A stretch of 64,000 nucleotides of DNA from Pseudorhodoplanes sp. Its GTDB lineage: Bacteria; Pseudomonadota; Alphaproteobacteria; Rhizobiales; Xanthobacteraceae. Position numbers and translations under genes: made by a program. The stretch is taken from NCBI GenBank assembly GCA_032027085.1, contig JAVSMS010000001.1, positions 3,385,693 through 3,449,692 of the forward strand, written 5' to 3'. Below are positions 1-9,942 of the stretch, piece after piece; the first letter of the stretch is position 1; each line of letters starts with the position of its first letter. The notes beneath the pieces are model-generated. The model did not search any database. It had not been told where the DNA came from and worked only from the letters and a program-made list of their open reading frames with translations.

Positions 1-417
1 TTCGTCGAAGGCGATGATATCGGCAGGGGCACTGTCGATGTCGTGGTGACCGAAGGCTTTGCCGGCAACATCGCATTGAAGACAGCAGAGGGGACCGCGC
101 GACAGCTGAGCGCCTATCTCAAGGCGGCGATGTCGCGTAGCATCTGGGCGAGGATCGGTTACCTTTTCGCGCGCAGTGCCTTTCGCACCTTGGCCGAGAA
201 GATGGACCCGCGTCGATCCAATGGCGGCGTCTTTCTCGGTTTGAACGGCATCGTCATCAAGAGCCACGGCGGCACCGACGCAGAGGGCTTTGCGGCCGCG
301 GTGGATATTGGCTACGACATGGTGCGCTACGAATTGCTCGAAAAGATCGGGCAGGCGCTCATTCCCGCTGCGCGCGTCGACGCATCGGCCCAGGTTGCGG
401 GTGGAGCAGCATTGTGA
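1..417 (+). CDS. plsX: Phosphate acyltransferase PlsX, C-terminal part
   Basis: This is the last 138 codons of PlsX; the start lies before the window. PlsX makes acyl-phosphate from acyl-ACP as the first step of membrane phospholipid synthesis at the inner face of the membrane. The visible part has the family's C-terminal signature: [13 protein letters not shown] near the left edge and [16 protein letters not shown] about 60 residues later. It is followed by fabH with a GTGA stop/start overlap, the usual plsX-fabH order, so the two are probably co-transcribed and translationally coupled. Confidence 0.93.
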   Translation, partial: FVEGDDIGRGTVDVVVTEGFAGNIALKTAEGTARQLSAYLKAAMSRSIWARIGYLFARSAFRTLAEKMDPRRSNGGVFLGLNGIVIKSHGGTDAEGFAAAVDIGYDMVRYELLEKIGQALIPAARVDASAQVAGGAAL

Positions 418-1388
418 CCATTCGTTCCGTGATTTTGGGGGCAGGTTGCTACCTGCCGTCGCGCCGCGTCACCAACGAAGAACTGGCGAAAACCGTCGAC
501 ACCTCTGATGAGTGGATCGTGCAGCGCACGGGCATTCGCGAACGCCATATCGCAGCCGCGGGCGAAATGACCTCCGATCTCGCCATCAAGGCGGCGCAGG
601 CCGCGTTGAAAGACGCCAAGATGGATGCGCAATCGATCGATCTGATCGTGGTCGCCACATCGACGCCCGACAACACCTTTCCGGCGAGCGCGGTGACCGT
701 GCAGGCCGGACTGGGCATTAACCATGGAGCCGCCTTCGACCTGCAGGCGGTGTGCTCGGGTTTTGTCTACGGCATGTCGACGGTCGACGCTTTATTGCGG
801 GCCGGCACCTTCAAGCGCGCATTGTTGATTGGAGCAGAGACCTTTTCGCGCATCCTCGACTGGACCGATCGCACCACTTGCGTGCTGTTCGGTGACGGCG
901 CCGGCGCGGTGGTGATGGAAGCGCAGGAGCAGCCCGGCCTTACTACAGATCGCGGCGTGCTCACCTCGCATCTGCGCTCGGATGGGCGCCACAAGCAGAA
1001 GCTCTATGTGGATGGCGGGCCGTCCTCAACCCAGACGGTCGGGCATCTGCGCATGGAAGGGCGCGAGGTGTTCAAATATGCCGTCGGCATGATCACCGAC
1101 GTGATCAGGGACGCCTTCAATGCCACCGGCTACACCGCCGACGATCTCGACTGGTTTGTGCCGCATCAGGCCAATCGTCGCATCATCGATGCCTCCGCGC
1201 ACAAGCTGGGCATCGATCCGGCCAAGGTGGTGATCACCGTCGACAAGCACGGCAACACCTCGGCCGCCTCTATTCCGCTCGCCTTGTGCGTGGCTATTGC
1301 GGATGGGCGCATCAAAAAGGGCGATCTGGTGATGTTTGAAGCGATGGGCGGAGGATTCACCTGGGGCGCGGCGCTGGTCAGGATGTGA
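414..1388 (+). CDS. fabH: Beta-ketoacyl-ACP synthase III (FabH)
   Basis: FabH condenses acetyl-CoA with malonyl-ACP to start type II fatty acid synthesis in the cytoplasm. The 324-residue protein has the normal length. The N-terminal block ends in [15 protein letters not shown], the active-site Cys lies in LQAVCSGF (about residue 114), His in VPHQANRRI and Asn in KHGNTSAAS, giving the Cys-His-Asn triad. The GTG start at 414 overlaps the plsX stop by four bases, which fixes it. Nothing looks damaged. About 185 bp of non-coding sequence separates it from ihfA. Confidence 0.97.
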   Translation: MTIRSVILGAGCYLPSRRVTNEELAKTVDTSDEWIVQRTGIRERHIAAAGEMTSDLAIKAAQAALKDAKMDAQSIDLIVVATSTPDNTFPASAVTVQAGLGINHGAAFDLQAVCSGFVYGMSTVDALLRAGTFKRALLIGAETFSRILDWTDRTTCVLFGDGAGAVVMEAQEQPGLTTDRGVLTSHLRSDGRHKQKLYVDGGPSSTQTVGHLRMEGREVFKYAVGMITDVIRDAFNATGYTADDLDWFVPHQANRRIIDASAHKLGIDPAKVVITVDKHGNTSAASIPLALCVAIADGRIKKGDLVMFEAMGGGFTWGAALVRM

Positions 1389-1573
1389 CACTGAGCGGTC
1401 GCACCGCGCTGCAGCAAGACCATTTCGGTATTAAATTACGGGCCCGCGCGGCGGCCACGCCGGTATTTTCAAGCCATAGGTCAAAAAATCGTAGGCGCGA
1501 TTGCAATTGACGCTTGAAAACCGGGTCCATATCGTTCGATAAATCAGTGGGATCGCCAATTATTTGGGGCTGT

Positions 1574-1909
1574 ATGGCGACGATGGCGGCAAAGACAGTT
1601 ACTCGGGCAGATCTGTGTGAGGCGGTCTATCAAAAGGTCGGCCTGTCCCGGACAGAATCCGCAGCTTTGGTCGAGGCGGTGCTTAAGGAGATCACCGACA
1701 GCCTGGAGCGCGGGGAAACGGTGAAATTGTCCTCCTTTGGGTCATTCGTGGTTCGCAAAAAAGGCCAAAGAATCGGGCGCAATCCCAAGACCGGCAAGGA
1801 AGTTCCGATCTCGCCGCGGCGGGTCATGGTGTTCAAGCCCTCGGCGATCCTGAAACAGCGCATCAACGGCAGCGACGGCCACATCAGCGACGACGGCCTC
1901 GACGACTGA
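1574..1909 (+). CDS. ihfA: Integration host factor subunit alpha
   Basis: IHF-alpha pairs with IHF-beta to bend DNA sharply at specific sites, and so assists sigma-54 promoters, recombination and replication. The 111-residue product has the HU/IHF fold: helical N-terminus ([18 protein letters not shown]), the LSSFGSF segment, and the beta-arm [12 protein letters not shown] with the intercalating proline. I chose the ATG at 1574; an in-frame ATG at 1583 is equally possible, and an extension to 1514 looks unlike the family. The acidic C-terminal tail is typical of alphaproteobacteria. The alpha rather than HU assignment rests on its position before a MerR-like gene, a conserved order. Confidence 0.93.
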   Translation: MATMAAKTVTRADLCEAVYQKVGLSRTESAALVEAVLKEITDSLERGETVKLSSFGSFVVRKKGQRIGRNPKTGKEVPISPRRVMVFKPSAILKQRINGSDGHISDDGLDD

Positions 1910-1937
1910 GGTCTCTGAAAAGATCTGGGAGCAGGAC

Positions 1938-2438
1938 TTGGACAAGGCCCCGGACGCATTCCGCACCATCAGCGAAGTTGCGGACGATCTGAAAGTTCCC
2001 CAGCACGTACTGCGTTTCTGGGAAAGCCGCTTTTCCCAGATCAAGCCGATGAAACGGGCCGGCGGGCGCCGCTATTACCGACCTGACGATGTCGATCTGC
2101 TGCGGGGCATTCATCACCTGCTCTATGGCGAGGGCTACACCATTCGTGGTGTGCAGCGCATCCTGAAGGATCAGGGCGTCAAGTTCGTGGAGACGGTCTG
2201 GCAGGAGGGCGCTGCGCAGCCGCCGCACGGTCCGCAGGATCAGGAGGATGGTGATGCTGAGGGTGCGGAGTTACCGGATGGTGAGCCGGGCTACGCCTCT
2301 GCGCCACGAGCCGCAATGTCTTCGCCGGACAACGCGGCCGACCTGTCCCGCGACGACTTACGCAAGCTTCAGGCGGCCTTGTTCGAATTGAACGAGTGCA
2401 AGCGTCTGCTCGACAGCGCCGGCAAGAAGGGCGATTGA
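1938..2438 (+). CDS. MerR family transcriptional regulator
   Basis: A 166-residue DNA-binding protein with an N-terminal MerR winged-helix domain: the helix-turn-helix [20 protein letters not shown], then [28 protein letters not shown] in short blocks. The C-terminal 70 residues are acidic and low in complexity and end in a short helix ([19 protein letters not shown]). There is no metal-binding cysteine cluster, so it is not a metal sensor of the MerR/CueR kind. The TTG start at 1938 follows a GGAGCAGG ribosome binding site. The gene sits 28 bp after ihfA, a pairing conserved in alphaproteobacteria. The regulated genes cannot be read from sequence. Confidence 0.88.
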   Translation: MDKAPDAFRTISEVADDLKVPQHVLRFWESRFSQIKPMKRAGGRRYYRPDDVDLLRGIHHLLYGEGYTIRGVQRILKDQGVKFVETVWQEGAAQPPHGPQDQEDGDAEGAELPDGEPGYASAPRAAMSSPDNAADLSRDDLRKLQAALFELNECKRLLDSAGKKGD

Positions 2439-2545
2439 GCCGCTTTCCGTCCTGCGGCTTCACAAAACCGTTCCGTATGGAGAGGACCCGCGCGTGCTAT
2501 CAGCAGCGCTTGACGCTTTTTATCCTGAGAAGCTGCAAAAAATGG

Positions 2546-2620
2546 TCGGAGCGGCGGGATTTGAACCCACGACCCCTAGTCCCCCAGACTAGTGCGCTAA
2601 CCGGGCTGCGCCACGCTCCG
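2546..2620 (-). tRNA. tRNA-Pro (anticodon GGG)
   Basis: On the minus strand a complete cloverleaf folds: acceptor CGGAGCG/CGCTCCG with discriminator A, D stem GCGC/GCGC, anticodon stem CTAGT/ACTAG around the loop CTGGGGG (anticodon GGG), and T arm GTGGG-TTCAAAT-CCCGC. CCA is not encoded. It reads CCC proline codons (and CCU by wobble). Confidence 0.95.
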
Positions 2621-2689
2621 ACGGCGGCGGTTATAGGTTTCCTGCGTCGGGAGCGCAACCGGCGCCTGCCATGGGAGGCCCTGAAAGGC

Positions 2690-3421
2690 TCAAGGCTTGC
2701 GGCAGAGGAAGACCTTTTCGCCGCGAATGAGCCCGTGCCGGGACACGTCAGGCTCGACCGCGGTGAATTCCTCGACGCCAAAGCCTGGCGCCTTCAGGCG
2801 ATCGCGGAAGTCATGGCCGAACATGCGGATGTGATCTTCCTGGTTGAAATAGAGAGTCCGCTCCGCATCGCTCCCGGCCTTGGAGGCGTCGATGAAGCTT
2901 TGGTCCCATCCCTCGATCAGCGGCACCATGATCAGCGCCACGCCGCCCGGCTTCACGATGCGATAAAGTTCCGGAATGGCGCGGCTGTCGTCGACATGCT
3001 CGAGCACATGCGAGCAATAGACGAGATCGAATGAATCGTCGGGCAGGTCGATCTTCTCGATGTTGATTGTGAGATCACCGACGCCCGGCCGAAAGTCGCA
3101 GGTGACGTAGCGCTTCGGCTTGCGGCTGAGGATATAGTCGCGCATGCCCGGCTCCGGCGCGAAATGCAGGATTTCTTTTCCCTCAAAGAGCCTCTTGGCG
3201 CGGTCGCAGAGCGCGATCAGACGATGCCGTTCGAGGCTGCGGCAGCGCGGACAGCGCGAATCGATGTTCGCGCCCAGATGCAGCGGATTGTCGAAGGCGA
3301 AGAAGCGCCCCTTATAGCCGCAGACGGAGCATTCCCGGGGAAACTTGCCGAACAGAGCGCCGGCGATTTTGACGCCGTATTTCACTGCGCCGAGGTAGGA
3401 GCGGAGGGCGTTGGACATCAT
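2690..3421 (-). CDS. Class I SAM-dependent methyltransferase with N-terminal zinc ribbon
   Basis: A 243-residue protein. The N-terminal 60 residues carry two Cys pairs (CSVCGYKG and CPRCRS), a likely zinc ribbon. A Rossmann methyltransferase domain follows, with FAPEPGMRDYI as the SAM-binding loop, VTCDF as the acidic strand end, and DLVYCSHVLEHVDD plus IVKPGG as later motifs (Methyltransf_11 type). It points into the polysaccharide locus and ends before tRNA-Pro. From context it probably methylates a sugar or lipid-linked intermediate, but the substrate is inferred. ATGs at 3421 and 3418 are both possible starts. Confidence 0.8.
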   Translation of the reverse strand: MMSNALRSYLGAVKYGVKIAGALFGKFPRECSVCGYKGRFFAFDNPLHLGANIDSRCPRCRSLERHRLIALCDRAKRLFEGKEILHFAPEPGMRDYILSRKPKRYVTCDFRPGVGDLTINIEKIDLPDDSFDLVYCSHVLEHVDDSRAIPELYRIVKPGGVALIMVPLIEGWDQSFIDASKAGSDAERTLYFNQEDHIRMFGHDFRDRLKAPGFGVEEFTAVEPDVSRHGLIRGEKVFLCRKP

Positions 3422-3520
3422 GGGGATTGCGGCTCGCCATCGTGATTGAATGGCGCATACCCTGCGACAAAATGAATAAGAAACATCTACGGCCTGCGCT
3501 CAGAGTGAGTTAACGCAAGC

Positions 3521-4801
3521 TTACGCCCGGGCTGCCCTGATCGGTCCGCGAATGAGCGCAGCAACAGAGAATGCGACGCTGACGGCGAATATGGCTGCAT
3601 AGCCCCACAAGAAACCCGTGATGTCGAGTCGCATGGCGAGGACGATCGCCGTCATGGCCGTGACCGCGACGGCAAAGCCGGCGGCAATCGCGGCGAGCTG
3701 CCGGAAATAGCCGGTATGGAGGAGGAGGGAATTGGACACGGTCTGGGCGAGATTGCAGAGCAGCAGCAGGATCAGGATCGGAGTCGTGGCCGGCGGCATG
3801 ACGGCGGCGGGGCCAAGCAGCAGCGCAAAAAGCTGCTCGCCCGCGAAGAGGAGAAGGCCACACAGTGCCATGGCGGGCAGGCTGCATAACGCCGTCGCCA
3901 TCAGCGTCGCTTTGACGACGGCCGGCTGGTCCTTCTCTGCCAGGGCGCGGGTCTGACGCGGCACCATGACGTCGCAGCCGGCGGCGTAGATGATCATGGT
4001 GCCGCGGAACACCTTGAACGTGGTGTCGAGGATGATGGTCGGCGCACCGAGCCCGAACGCCAGCGGCACGACAAGATAGGGAATGTTCGCGGAATAATAT
4101 TCGGCGCCGGCAAAGGCACCGGTCCGGAAGGCTTCCTTTTTGTTTCTGCGGAAGAACGAGCGAAAGCCCGCGACCACGCCGCCGTGCGGCCATGTCAGCG
4201 CCTGCCGCCGTGTAAGCCGCAGGATACCGGACGCGAGGATTGCCGCCCATAGCAGGTTGGCGAGAATGAGGAAAACAGTCAGCGGCAAGCCGGCAAGCAT
4301 CGCCAGCATTAGCGCGATATGCCCGATGCGGCGGATCGCTTCATGCGTCTCGAAGAAGATGAATTCGTCAATGGCCATGCTCACAAAGCGCACCACGAAC
4401 CAGACGAGATTCAGCGACACGAACATGAAGAATAGCGCAAATTCGAACGCGTGCAGGATCGGCTGCGCGCGCATCATCATCACGAAGAAGCAGAGCGCGG
4501 TTCCGCAAAGAACGGCTGCGGCATAGAGGCTGATCACGGCCGTCGATTGCCCGGCGACGGCGCGCGCCTTGCGGCCGGCAAGGAAGGCGTCGCGCTGACG
4601 CACGTACAGGATGCGGGCTAGACCAAGATCGAAAAGCCACAAAGATACGCCGAGCGTGCCGACGATGATGAACAGCGAGAACCGCTCCGGATCGAGCACG
4701 CGCGCAAAGACGAAAGTCTGGATCAGCCCTGCCGCCAAAGCGCCGCCCGCCGTCGACGACCGCAGGAGGAGATAGGGAATGGACAGGAAACGGCTGCTCA
4801 T
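3521..4801 (-). CDS. Wzx-like polysaccharide flippase (MATE/MOP superfamily)
   Basis: A 426-residue integral membrane protein with roughly twelve hydrophobic segments and little else, the pattern of O-antigen/polysaccharide flippases. Such proteins move undecaprenyl-diphosphate-linked oligosaccharide repeat units from the inner to the outer leaflet of the plasma membrane. The family is too divergent for motif proof; the call rests on the topology, the early RSSTAGGALAAGLIQTFVFAR segment and the company of a polymerase, priming transferase, Wza and Wzc. It is divergent from the GT2 gene across 194 bp, which hold a 7-bp-arm hairpin at 4832-4850. Confidence 0.8.
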   Translation of the reverse strand: MSSRFLSIPYLLLRSSTAGGALAAGLIQTFVFARVLDPERFSLFIIVGTLGVSLWLFDLGLARILYVRQRDAFLAGRKARAVAGQSTAVISLYAAAVLCGTALCFFVMMMRAQPILHAFEFALFFMFVSLNLVWFVVRFVSMAIDEFIFFETHEAIRRIGHIALMLAMLAGLPLTVFLILANLLWAAILASGILRLTRRQALTWPHGGVVAGFRSFFRRNKKEAFRTGAFAGAEYYSANIPYLVVPLAFGLGAPTIILDTTFKVFRGTMIIYAAGCDVMVPRQTRALAEKDQPAVVKATLMATALCSLPAMALCGLLLFAGEQLFALLLGPAAVMPPATTPILILLLLCNLAQTVSNSLLLHTGYFRQLAAIAAGFAVAVTAMTAIVLAMRLDITGFLWGYAAIFAVSVAFSVAALIRGPIRAARA

Positions 4802-4995
4802 AAAGGACGTCCGGTGGCGCTGGCAGTCTCGCGACGGCTGATGGCCGTCGAGCCGCGCACGGCCGGGGCACCAGGCCGCGAGCTAAAACGCTAGAACGGC
4901 AGGTCTGAAGAAATCGCTTAAAGGGCTGTTCTATAGCGGTCTCACGGATCGTTTACCCCAAGGCCGTAAGACAGGTCGCCGATCGGGAACCCTTT

Positions 4996-5847
4996 ATGCC
5001 TGCAACCGACCATAATCCTGCCGTCAGCGTCGTCGTGCCCTGCTACAACGGGGCCCGGTTCATCGACCAGTTGATGGCAACGCTGGCGGCCCAGACATTC
5101 CGCGATTTCGAAATCATCATCGTCGACGACGGGTCGGGCGAAGAAACGCGCGCCAAACTCGACAGCCTTGGCCCTACGGTGCGCGTCATTCACCAGGTCA
5201 ATCAGGGGCCCGGCGCCGCCCGCAATACCGGCATCGAGGCGGCCCGCGCGGAGATCGTGCTCGCCCTCGATTGCGACGATCTGCTTGAGCCAAGCTATCT
5301 GGCGGAGACGGTGCCGGTCATGCAGGCCGCGCCGGCGGATGTCGGCCTTCTTTTGACGCATGAGCGCATGTCCGGCCTGCGGCAGGGTGTCGAGGAACAT
5401 TACTTCAAATTCTTCGATCAGTTGTTCATCAATCGCGTTCCCTCCTGCCTGATGATGCGCAAGGAAGCTTGGCGCAACGCCGGGGGCTATGACGCGGCGA
5501 TGCGCGAGGGCTATGAGGACTGGGAATTCACGATCGCGATGGCCGCGGCGGGTTATCGCTGCATTGAAATTCCCAAGCCGCTCTTCATCTACCGCGTCAG
5601 CAATGACGGGCTGCTGCTGCGGCTGTCGTCCAAGCTGCATGCGCAGCTCTGGGCTCGCATTCGGCGTAAGCACCGCGATCTCTATCGTCTTCCGGCTTTG
5701 CTTCGCCTGTGGTGGACTTCACGACATCAGCCCGGAGAAATGAGCCTCGGACGCGCTTTTGCGCTGTTGACGGCCGGGACGCTGTTGCCTGATCGCTCGT
5801 TCAATGCGTTAATCAACCGGGTGCGGGCGCTTAAAATGGCGCAGTAA
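4996..5847 (+). CDS. Family 2 glycosyltransferase
   Basis: A 283-residue inverting GT-A glycosyltransferase. The N-terminal VSVVVPCYNGARFI strand-loop, the DFEIIIVDDGS block, the GPGAARNTGIEAA nucleotide-sugar loop, and the metal-binding LDCDD (a DxD variant, about residue 93) are all present. GYEDWEFTIAMA carries the ED(W) acceptor-side motif. It is cytoplasmic and adds one sugar to the growing lipid-linked unit; donor and acceptor are not predictable. It is the only plus-strand gene in this half of the locus and is flanked by the flippase (divergent) and the polymerase (convergent). Confidence 0.9.
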   Translation: MPATDHNPAVSVVVPCYNGARFIDQLMATLAAQTFRDFEIIIVDDGSGEETRAKLDSLGPTVRVIHQVNQGPGAARNTGIEAARAEIVLALDCDDLLEPSYLAETVPVMQAAPADVGLLLTHERMSGLRQGVEEHYFKFFDQLFINRVPSCLMMRKEAWRNAGGYDAAMREGYEDWEFTIAMAAAGYRCIEIPKPLFIYRVSNDGLLLRLSSKLHAQLWARIRRKHRDLYRLPALLRLWWTSRHQPGEMSLGRAFALLTAGTLLPDRSFNALINRVRALKMAQ

Positions 5848-5866
5848 TGATCCCGCCTATTGTTTT

Positions 5867-7156
5867 TTAGCATGCCACTCGCACTATCGTGCGATCAGTG
5901 AATGGCGGGTTCCTCCGCTGCCGGCGCGCGTAATTGGTCGTTGCCGCTGACATCCCCCAGATCACACCGAGCAGCAGGTAATAGTGGCGCCAGTGATCGG
6001 TATCAACGATTGCACTTTCGAGACACAGCCCGAAATAGCTTGCAAACGTGACGATCAGGAAGTCCTGCCAAGGAGCGCGAATCAGCGCGGCGCGAAATCC
6101 GATCGCGAGGGTGGTTAGCACCATCGCAATGTAGATGCTACCGCCAAGCCATCCGTGATTCAGCATGGTTCCAAGATACGAGTTATGCGACACGAGGCCG
6201 TATTGTACGGCAAAGACCCAAGGGCCCATTCCATTCCAGTGGTCAAGCATCTCTTCGATGCTGCGCTGCTGGATATTGAAACGGCTGCCTTCGGTGCCCG
6301 TGTCGTAGGACTGCAGAAGAGTGGCCCTTTGCAGGAACATCTGGCGGACTTCGTCGATCGAGACCAGGATGGTCACCAGAACCGCGACCACGGCGACGGC
6401 GACGAGACTGGATAGCACAATGCGTCGCCGAGCGGCATGACTGGATCGCGTGACGAGCAGCAGTAGAATCATGGTCGTCGCGGAAACGGCAAAATGACCC
6501 CAGGCTCCGCGCGAGAAGGCGAGCAGGAGTCCAAAGAGGATGATGAAACCGGAAACGACATAGCGGAGCTTGAATTCTCCGGCAAGAAAGCGCTCACCGA
6601 TCATCAGCAGGGGCATGATCAGGAAGGGGCCAAAAATATTTGGGTCCTTGAATGTAGAAACGGCGCGGTTGTTCATGATGAACACGTCGGAGCCGGCAAA
6701 GACCTTAAAGTAACCGGCGATGCCGAGCAGCGCCGCAATCGTGGCGGCCGAAACATAGCCCGCACGCAGAATGCGGTAGCGCCGTTCGCAATCAGACGAG
6801 AAGACGACGGCCATGATCATGCCACTCAACCCTAGATAGGTCGAGATCATCATGAAGGTGACCCCGTCCTTAAAATCGAGCACCTGCATCAGCGACATGA
6901 AACCGCCAATCTCGAAGACCAGCAGCATGATCACCAGAGGCATCACCTTGTAGTCGATGGGTACCCGCGCAAACAGGCATGCGACGCCAAGCAGCAAGAC
7001 AAGGAACTCATAAGGGGCCGGCTGCACCGTGGTAAGAAAGCTCGACAGGATGCAGATATACAGGAGCGCCTCGAGGATTTTGACCCCAAGCGGCTTTGTG
7101 TGGCCAAGTGAAAAGGACGTCGGCGCGGCGGGCCGGGCCTCATCCAGGGTAATCAA
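5867..7156 (-). CDS. O-antigen ligase/Wzy-type polymerase
   Basis: A 429-residue polytopic membrane protein of the Wzy_C (O-antigen ligase/polymerase) superfamily. It has about ten transmembrane segments and a large periplasmic loop near residues 275-340 with SHNSYLGTMLNHGW, matching the conserved H-N-x-Y/F...H pattern of the family. Its likely job is periplasmic polymerisation of repeat units, although a ligase role cannot be excluded. Translation appears to start at TTG 7156, overlapping the preceding sugar-transferase stop (TTGA), so the two genes are coupled in one operon. Confidence 0.83.
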   Translation of the reverse strand: MITLDEARPAAPTSFSLGHTKPLGVKILEALLYICILSSFLTTVQPAPYEFLVLLLGVACLFARVPIDYKVMPLVIMLLVFEIGGFMSLMQVLDFKDGVTFMMISTYLGLSGMIMAVVFSSDCERRYRILRAGYVSAATIAALLGIAGYFKVFAGSDVFIMNNRAVSTFKDPNIFGPFLIMPLLMIGERFLAGEFKLRYVVSGFIILFGLLLAFSRGAWGHFAVSATTMILLLLVTRSSHAARRRIVLSSLVAVAVVAVLVTILVSIDEVRQMFLQRATLLQSYDTGTEGSRFNIQQRSIEEMLDHWNGMGPWVFAVQYGLVSHNSYLGTMLNHGWLGGSIYIAMVLTTLAIGFRAALIRAPWQDFLIVTFASYFGLCLESAIVDTDHWRHYYLLLGVIWGMSAATTNYARRQRRNPPFTDRTIVRVAC

Positions 7157-8706
7157 TAGGCGTTCTCGGTTTTCAGTAGCGCGAATGGCGTGATCGCCAC
7201 GATGTAAAGGTCGAATAGCACCGACCAGTTTTCGATATAGTAAAGATCGTATTCGACGCGCTTCTGTATCTTTTCCTGGGTATCGGTCTCGCCGCGCCAG
7301 CCATTCACCTGTGCCCAGCCGGTGACGCCGGGCTTGACGCGATGGCGCGCGAAATAGCCGTCCACGACTTCGTCATAGAGCCGAGTTTCGGCCTTGGCAT
7401 TGACCGCGTGCGGGCGCGGGCCGACCAGTGACAGGTTGCCCTTGAATACCACGTTGACGAGCTGCGGTAGCTCATCAAGGCTCGCCTTGCGGATAAAGCG
7501 GCCGACGCGGGTGACGCGCGGATCGTTCTTGGTGACGAGCTTGGAGGCGGTCGCGTCAGTGGCATCGACATACATCGAGCGGAACTTAAAGACCTCGATC
7601 ATGTCGTTGTTGAAGCCGTAGCGCTTCTGCTTGAACAGCACCGGTCCGCGGCTGTCGAGCTTGATGGCGATGGCGATGACGGCCATGACCGGCAAGGCAA
7701 ACAGAAGGGCGAGGCCGCCGATGACCTTGTCGAACAGCCATTTCATTACAACGTCCCAGTCCGCCATCGGGCGGTCGAAGACATCGAGCACCGGTACATT
7801 GCCGATATAGGAATAGGAGCGGGGGCGGAAACGCAGCTTGTTCAGGTGCGCCGCAAGCCGAATATCGAGAGGCAGCACCCAGAGCTTCTTCAGCATCTGC
7901 AGGATGCGGGTTTCGGCCGTGAACGGCAGCGAGAAGATCACAAGATCGATGCGCGTGCGGCGCGCGAATTCCACGAAATCGTCGACAGTGCCGAGTTTCT
8001 CGAGGCCGCCGCATGTGGTGGGCGAGCGGTCGTCGTTGCGGTCGTCAAAAACGCCGACGATCTGCACGTCGCTGTCTTCCTGGTGTCGCAATGCTGCGAT
8101 CAGATTGGCGCCAGGTTCGCCGCCGCCGACGATCACCGTCCGCCGCGTCAGCCGCCCGTCATGGATCCAGCTACGCACAAGCGCGTAGAGAGCGGCCCGC
8201 TCGGCCAGCAGCACCGCAAGGCCGGCAGCGTAAAACGCGATTGCCCAGACCCGCGAGAATAGGACATCGAATTTTCCGAGAAACGATACCCCGGCTGCGA
8301 TCAGGAACACGATCGACCAGGCCGAGAAGAGCCGCGCCATCTGGCTGACGGGGCGGAACGCATGCACCTGATAGATGTCGGCGGCCTGGAACGCGACAAT
8401 GCTCAGCGCCGTGATCCCTGCTATCGCCGCGCCATACGTCCAGCTAAATCCATGCTGTGGGACGACATAGGCGAGATATAGAACGCTGCCCACCAGCGCG
8501 ATCAGCACGCATTCGATCGCACGCACAAAACCGGCAATGACAATTGGCGAATAGGCCGGGCGCGGCTGGACAGCAGCGGCAGCGAGCGCGGCCGGCGACA
8601 GCTTTCTGGGGCCGCGCGACAATGCCGCGCCGCCGGACATTGTTGCCGATGCAGCCGATGCCGCGCTCAGCATTTCGCGAGCGTTCAACTCAACCATACG
8701 CGCCAC
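7153..8706 (-). CDS. Undecaprenyl-phosphate sugar phosphotransferase (WcaJ/GumD type)
   Basis: A 517-residue initiating transferase that moves a sugar-1-phosphate, usually glucose, from UDP-sugar to undecaprenyl phosphate at the inner membrane. There are four N-terminal membrane segments (about residues 55-185), a Rossmann-like CoA_binding_3 domain ([10 protein letters not shown]) and a C-terminal bacterial sugar transferase domain: [31 protein letters not shown] and LVGPRPHA, ending in [13 protein letters not shown]. Priming defines the first sugar of the repeat, but Glc versus Gal cannot be told from this. A 7-bp GC hairpin (8724-8742) lies just upstream. Confidence 0.93.
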   Translation of the reverse strand: MARMVELNAREMLSAASAASATMSGGAALSRGPRKLSPAALAAAAVQPRPAYSPIVIAGFVRAIECVLIALVGSVLYLAYVVPQHGFSWTYGAAIAGITALSIVAFQAADIYQVHAFRPVSQMARLFSAWSIVFLIAAGVSFLGKFDVLFSRVWAIAFYAAGLAVLLAERAALYALVRSWIHDGRLTRRTVIVGGGEPGANLIAALRHQEDSDVQIVGVFDDRNDDRSPTTCGGLEKLGTVDDFVEFARRTRIDLVIFSLPFTAETRILQMLKKLWVLPLDIRLAAHLNKLRFRPRSYSYIGNVPVLDVFDRPMADWDVVMKWLFDKVIGGLALLFALPVMAVIAIAIKLDSRGPVLFKQKRYGFNNDMIEVFKFRSMYVDATDATASKLVTKNDPRVTRVGRFIRKASLDELPQLVNVVFKGNLSLVGPRPHAVNAKAETRLYDEVVDGYFARHRVKPGVTGWAQVNGWRGETDTQEKIQKRVEYDLYYIENWSVLFDLYIVAITPFALLKTENAY

Positions 8707-8799
8707 CCTGACGAGGCTATTGTCGCGCGGTTGGTCCGCGCGCCGCCTCTTTGTCGGGACGGTCCTATCGGAAAAATTTCAACAAAAGCTTATGTGAAT

Positions 8800-9942
8800 T
8801 TAGCTTTTGCAGGCGGCAATCGCGGAGCGATAGGCGCGGATTCCGTTTTCGACCATGTTTGCGACGGAAAAGTTGGTGCGGATGCGCTCCTGCAACAAGC
8901 GGGCGTTGGCAGTCATGCTTTCCGGATGGTTAACGCAATCCATCAAAGTCTTCGCAAGTATGGTGCTGTCGCCCGCTGTGATGAGAAGATCGCTTTGTGG
9001 TCCGAAGATTTCGGGAATGCCCCCGACATTGGTGGCAATCAGCGGTTTGCCCGCAGCGGCTATTTCCAGCACGATATAGGGCAGGGATTCCTTGCGCGAC
9101 GGCACCACGACAATCCGGCCCAGCGCAAAAGCCTTTCGCGCCGGCATTGGCGACCTGAACCGGACGGCGTCCGTCAGTCCCAGCCGTTTCGCCTGTTCGA
9201 CAATCTCTTGCCGGGCCGGTCCGTCGCCCACAATCGTGGCCGTCAACGGCATTTTCGCCTGCCGCGATATGGCGATGGCGTCGAGCAGGATGTCCACGCC
9301 TTTGATGTCGCGCAACTCGCCGATATAGAGAAGGTCCGTTGCATCCGGCTCCAAGGCGACGTCCGCAAACTCGGCTTCACCGACGCCGTTCGTCACTACC
9401 TCGATCATGCCACGCGGATCGCCGATCAGGCTCCGGAAGCTTTGCTCGGCGAAGTCGCTTTCGAACAGAAACAGGTCGGTCCGCGCCCGCAGGATTTTTT
9501 CCAGCGTGATGTAGAGGAAGCCGACCGGAGTCTGCGGCCGGTAATGCAGGCTGCCGCCGTGCGGCGTGTAGACGGTGATGGCGTGGCCTTTGGATGCGAG
9601 CCGTGCATAAGCCGCGCCCTTTGCGCCATGACCGTGCACGACATCGGGGCGGGTTTGGCTGATGCGCTGCGACGTATGAAGAACAACCTGAATGTCGCCG
9701 AAGCCGATATGGCGGCTCATGGGAATGCGTGTGATGCCCAATGCGCATCGGTCCGCAATGCGCGCCAACGCGTTCACTGCCTGCGCGCCGCCCGTGATAC
9801 TGTCGGTAATCAGGCCGATCTGATGGCCACGCGCGGACTGTCCCTCAACCAGATCGATGACGTGCCGGAACAATCCTCCGACCGGCGAGCGGAACACATG
9901 AAGGATTTTCAGTGCGCAGTCCTGGCCCGGCATCACAGCCAT
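8800..9942 (-). CDS. Family 4 glycosyltransferase (GT-B)
   Basis: A 380-residue GT-B enzyme. The N-terminal half begins ILHVFRSPVGGLFRHVIDL, with a glycine-rich acceptor loop. The C-terminal donor domain has LLYIGELRDIKG, TIVGDGPAR and the retaining EX7E element in PSRKESLPYIVLE, followed by GKPLIATNVGGIPE. It probably adds a sugar to the polyprenyl-linked intermediate in the cytoplasm. Its start overlaps the end of the Wza-like gene by 10 bp (ATG 9942; alternative ATG 9933), so it belongs to the same minus-strand operon. Confidence 0.92.
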   Translation of the reverse strand: MAVMPGQDCALKILHVFRSPVGGLFRHVIDLVEGQSARGHQIGLITDSITGGAQAVNALARIADRCALGITRIPMSRHIGFGDIQVVLHTSQRISQTRPDVVHGHGAKGAAYARLASKGHAITVYTPHGGSLHYRPQTPVGFLYITLEKILRARTDLFLFESDFAEQSFRSLIGDPRGMIEVVTNGVGEAEFADVALEPDATDLLYIGELRDIKGVDILLDAIAISRQAKMPLTATIVGDGPARQEIVEQAKRLGLTDAVRFRSPMPARKAFALGRIVVVPSRKESLPYIVLEIAAAGKPLIATNVGGIPEIFGPQSDLLITAGDSTILAKTLMDCVNHPESMTANARLLQERIRTNFSVANMVENGIRAYRSAIAACKS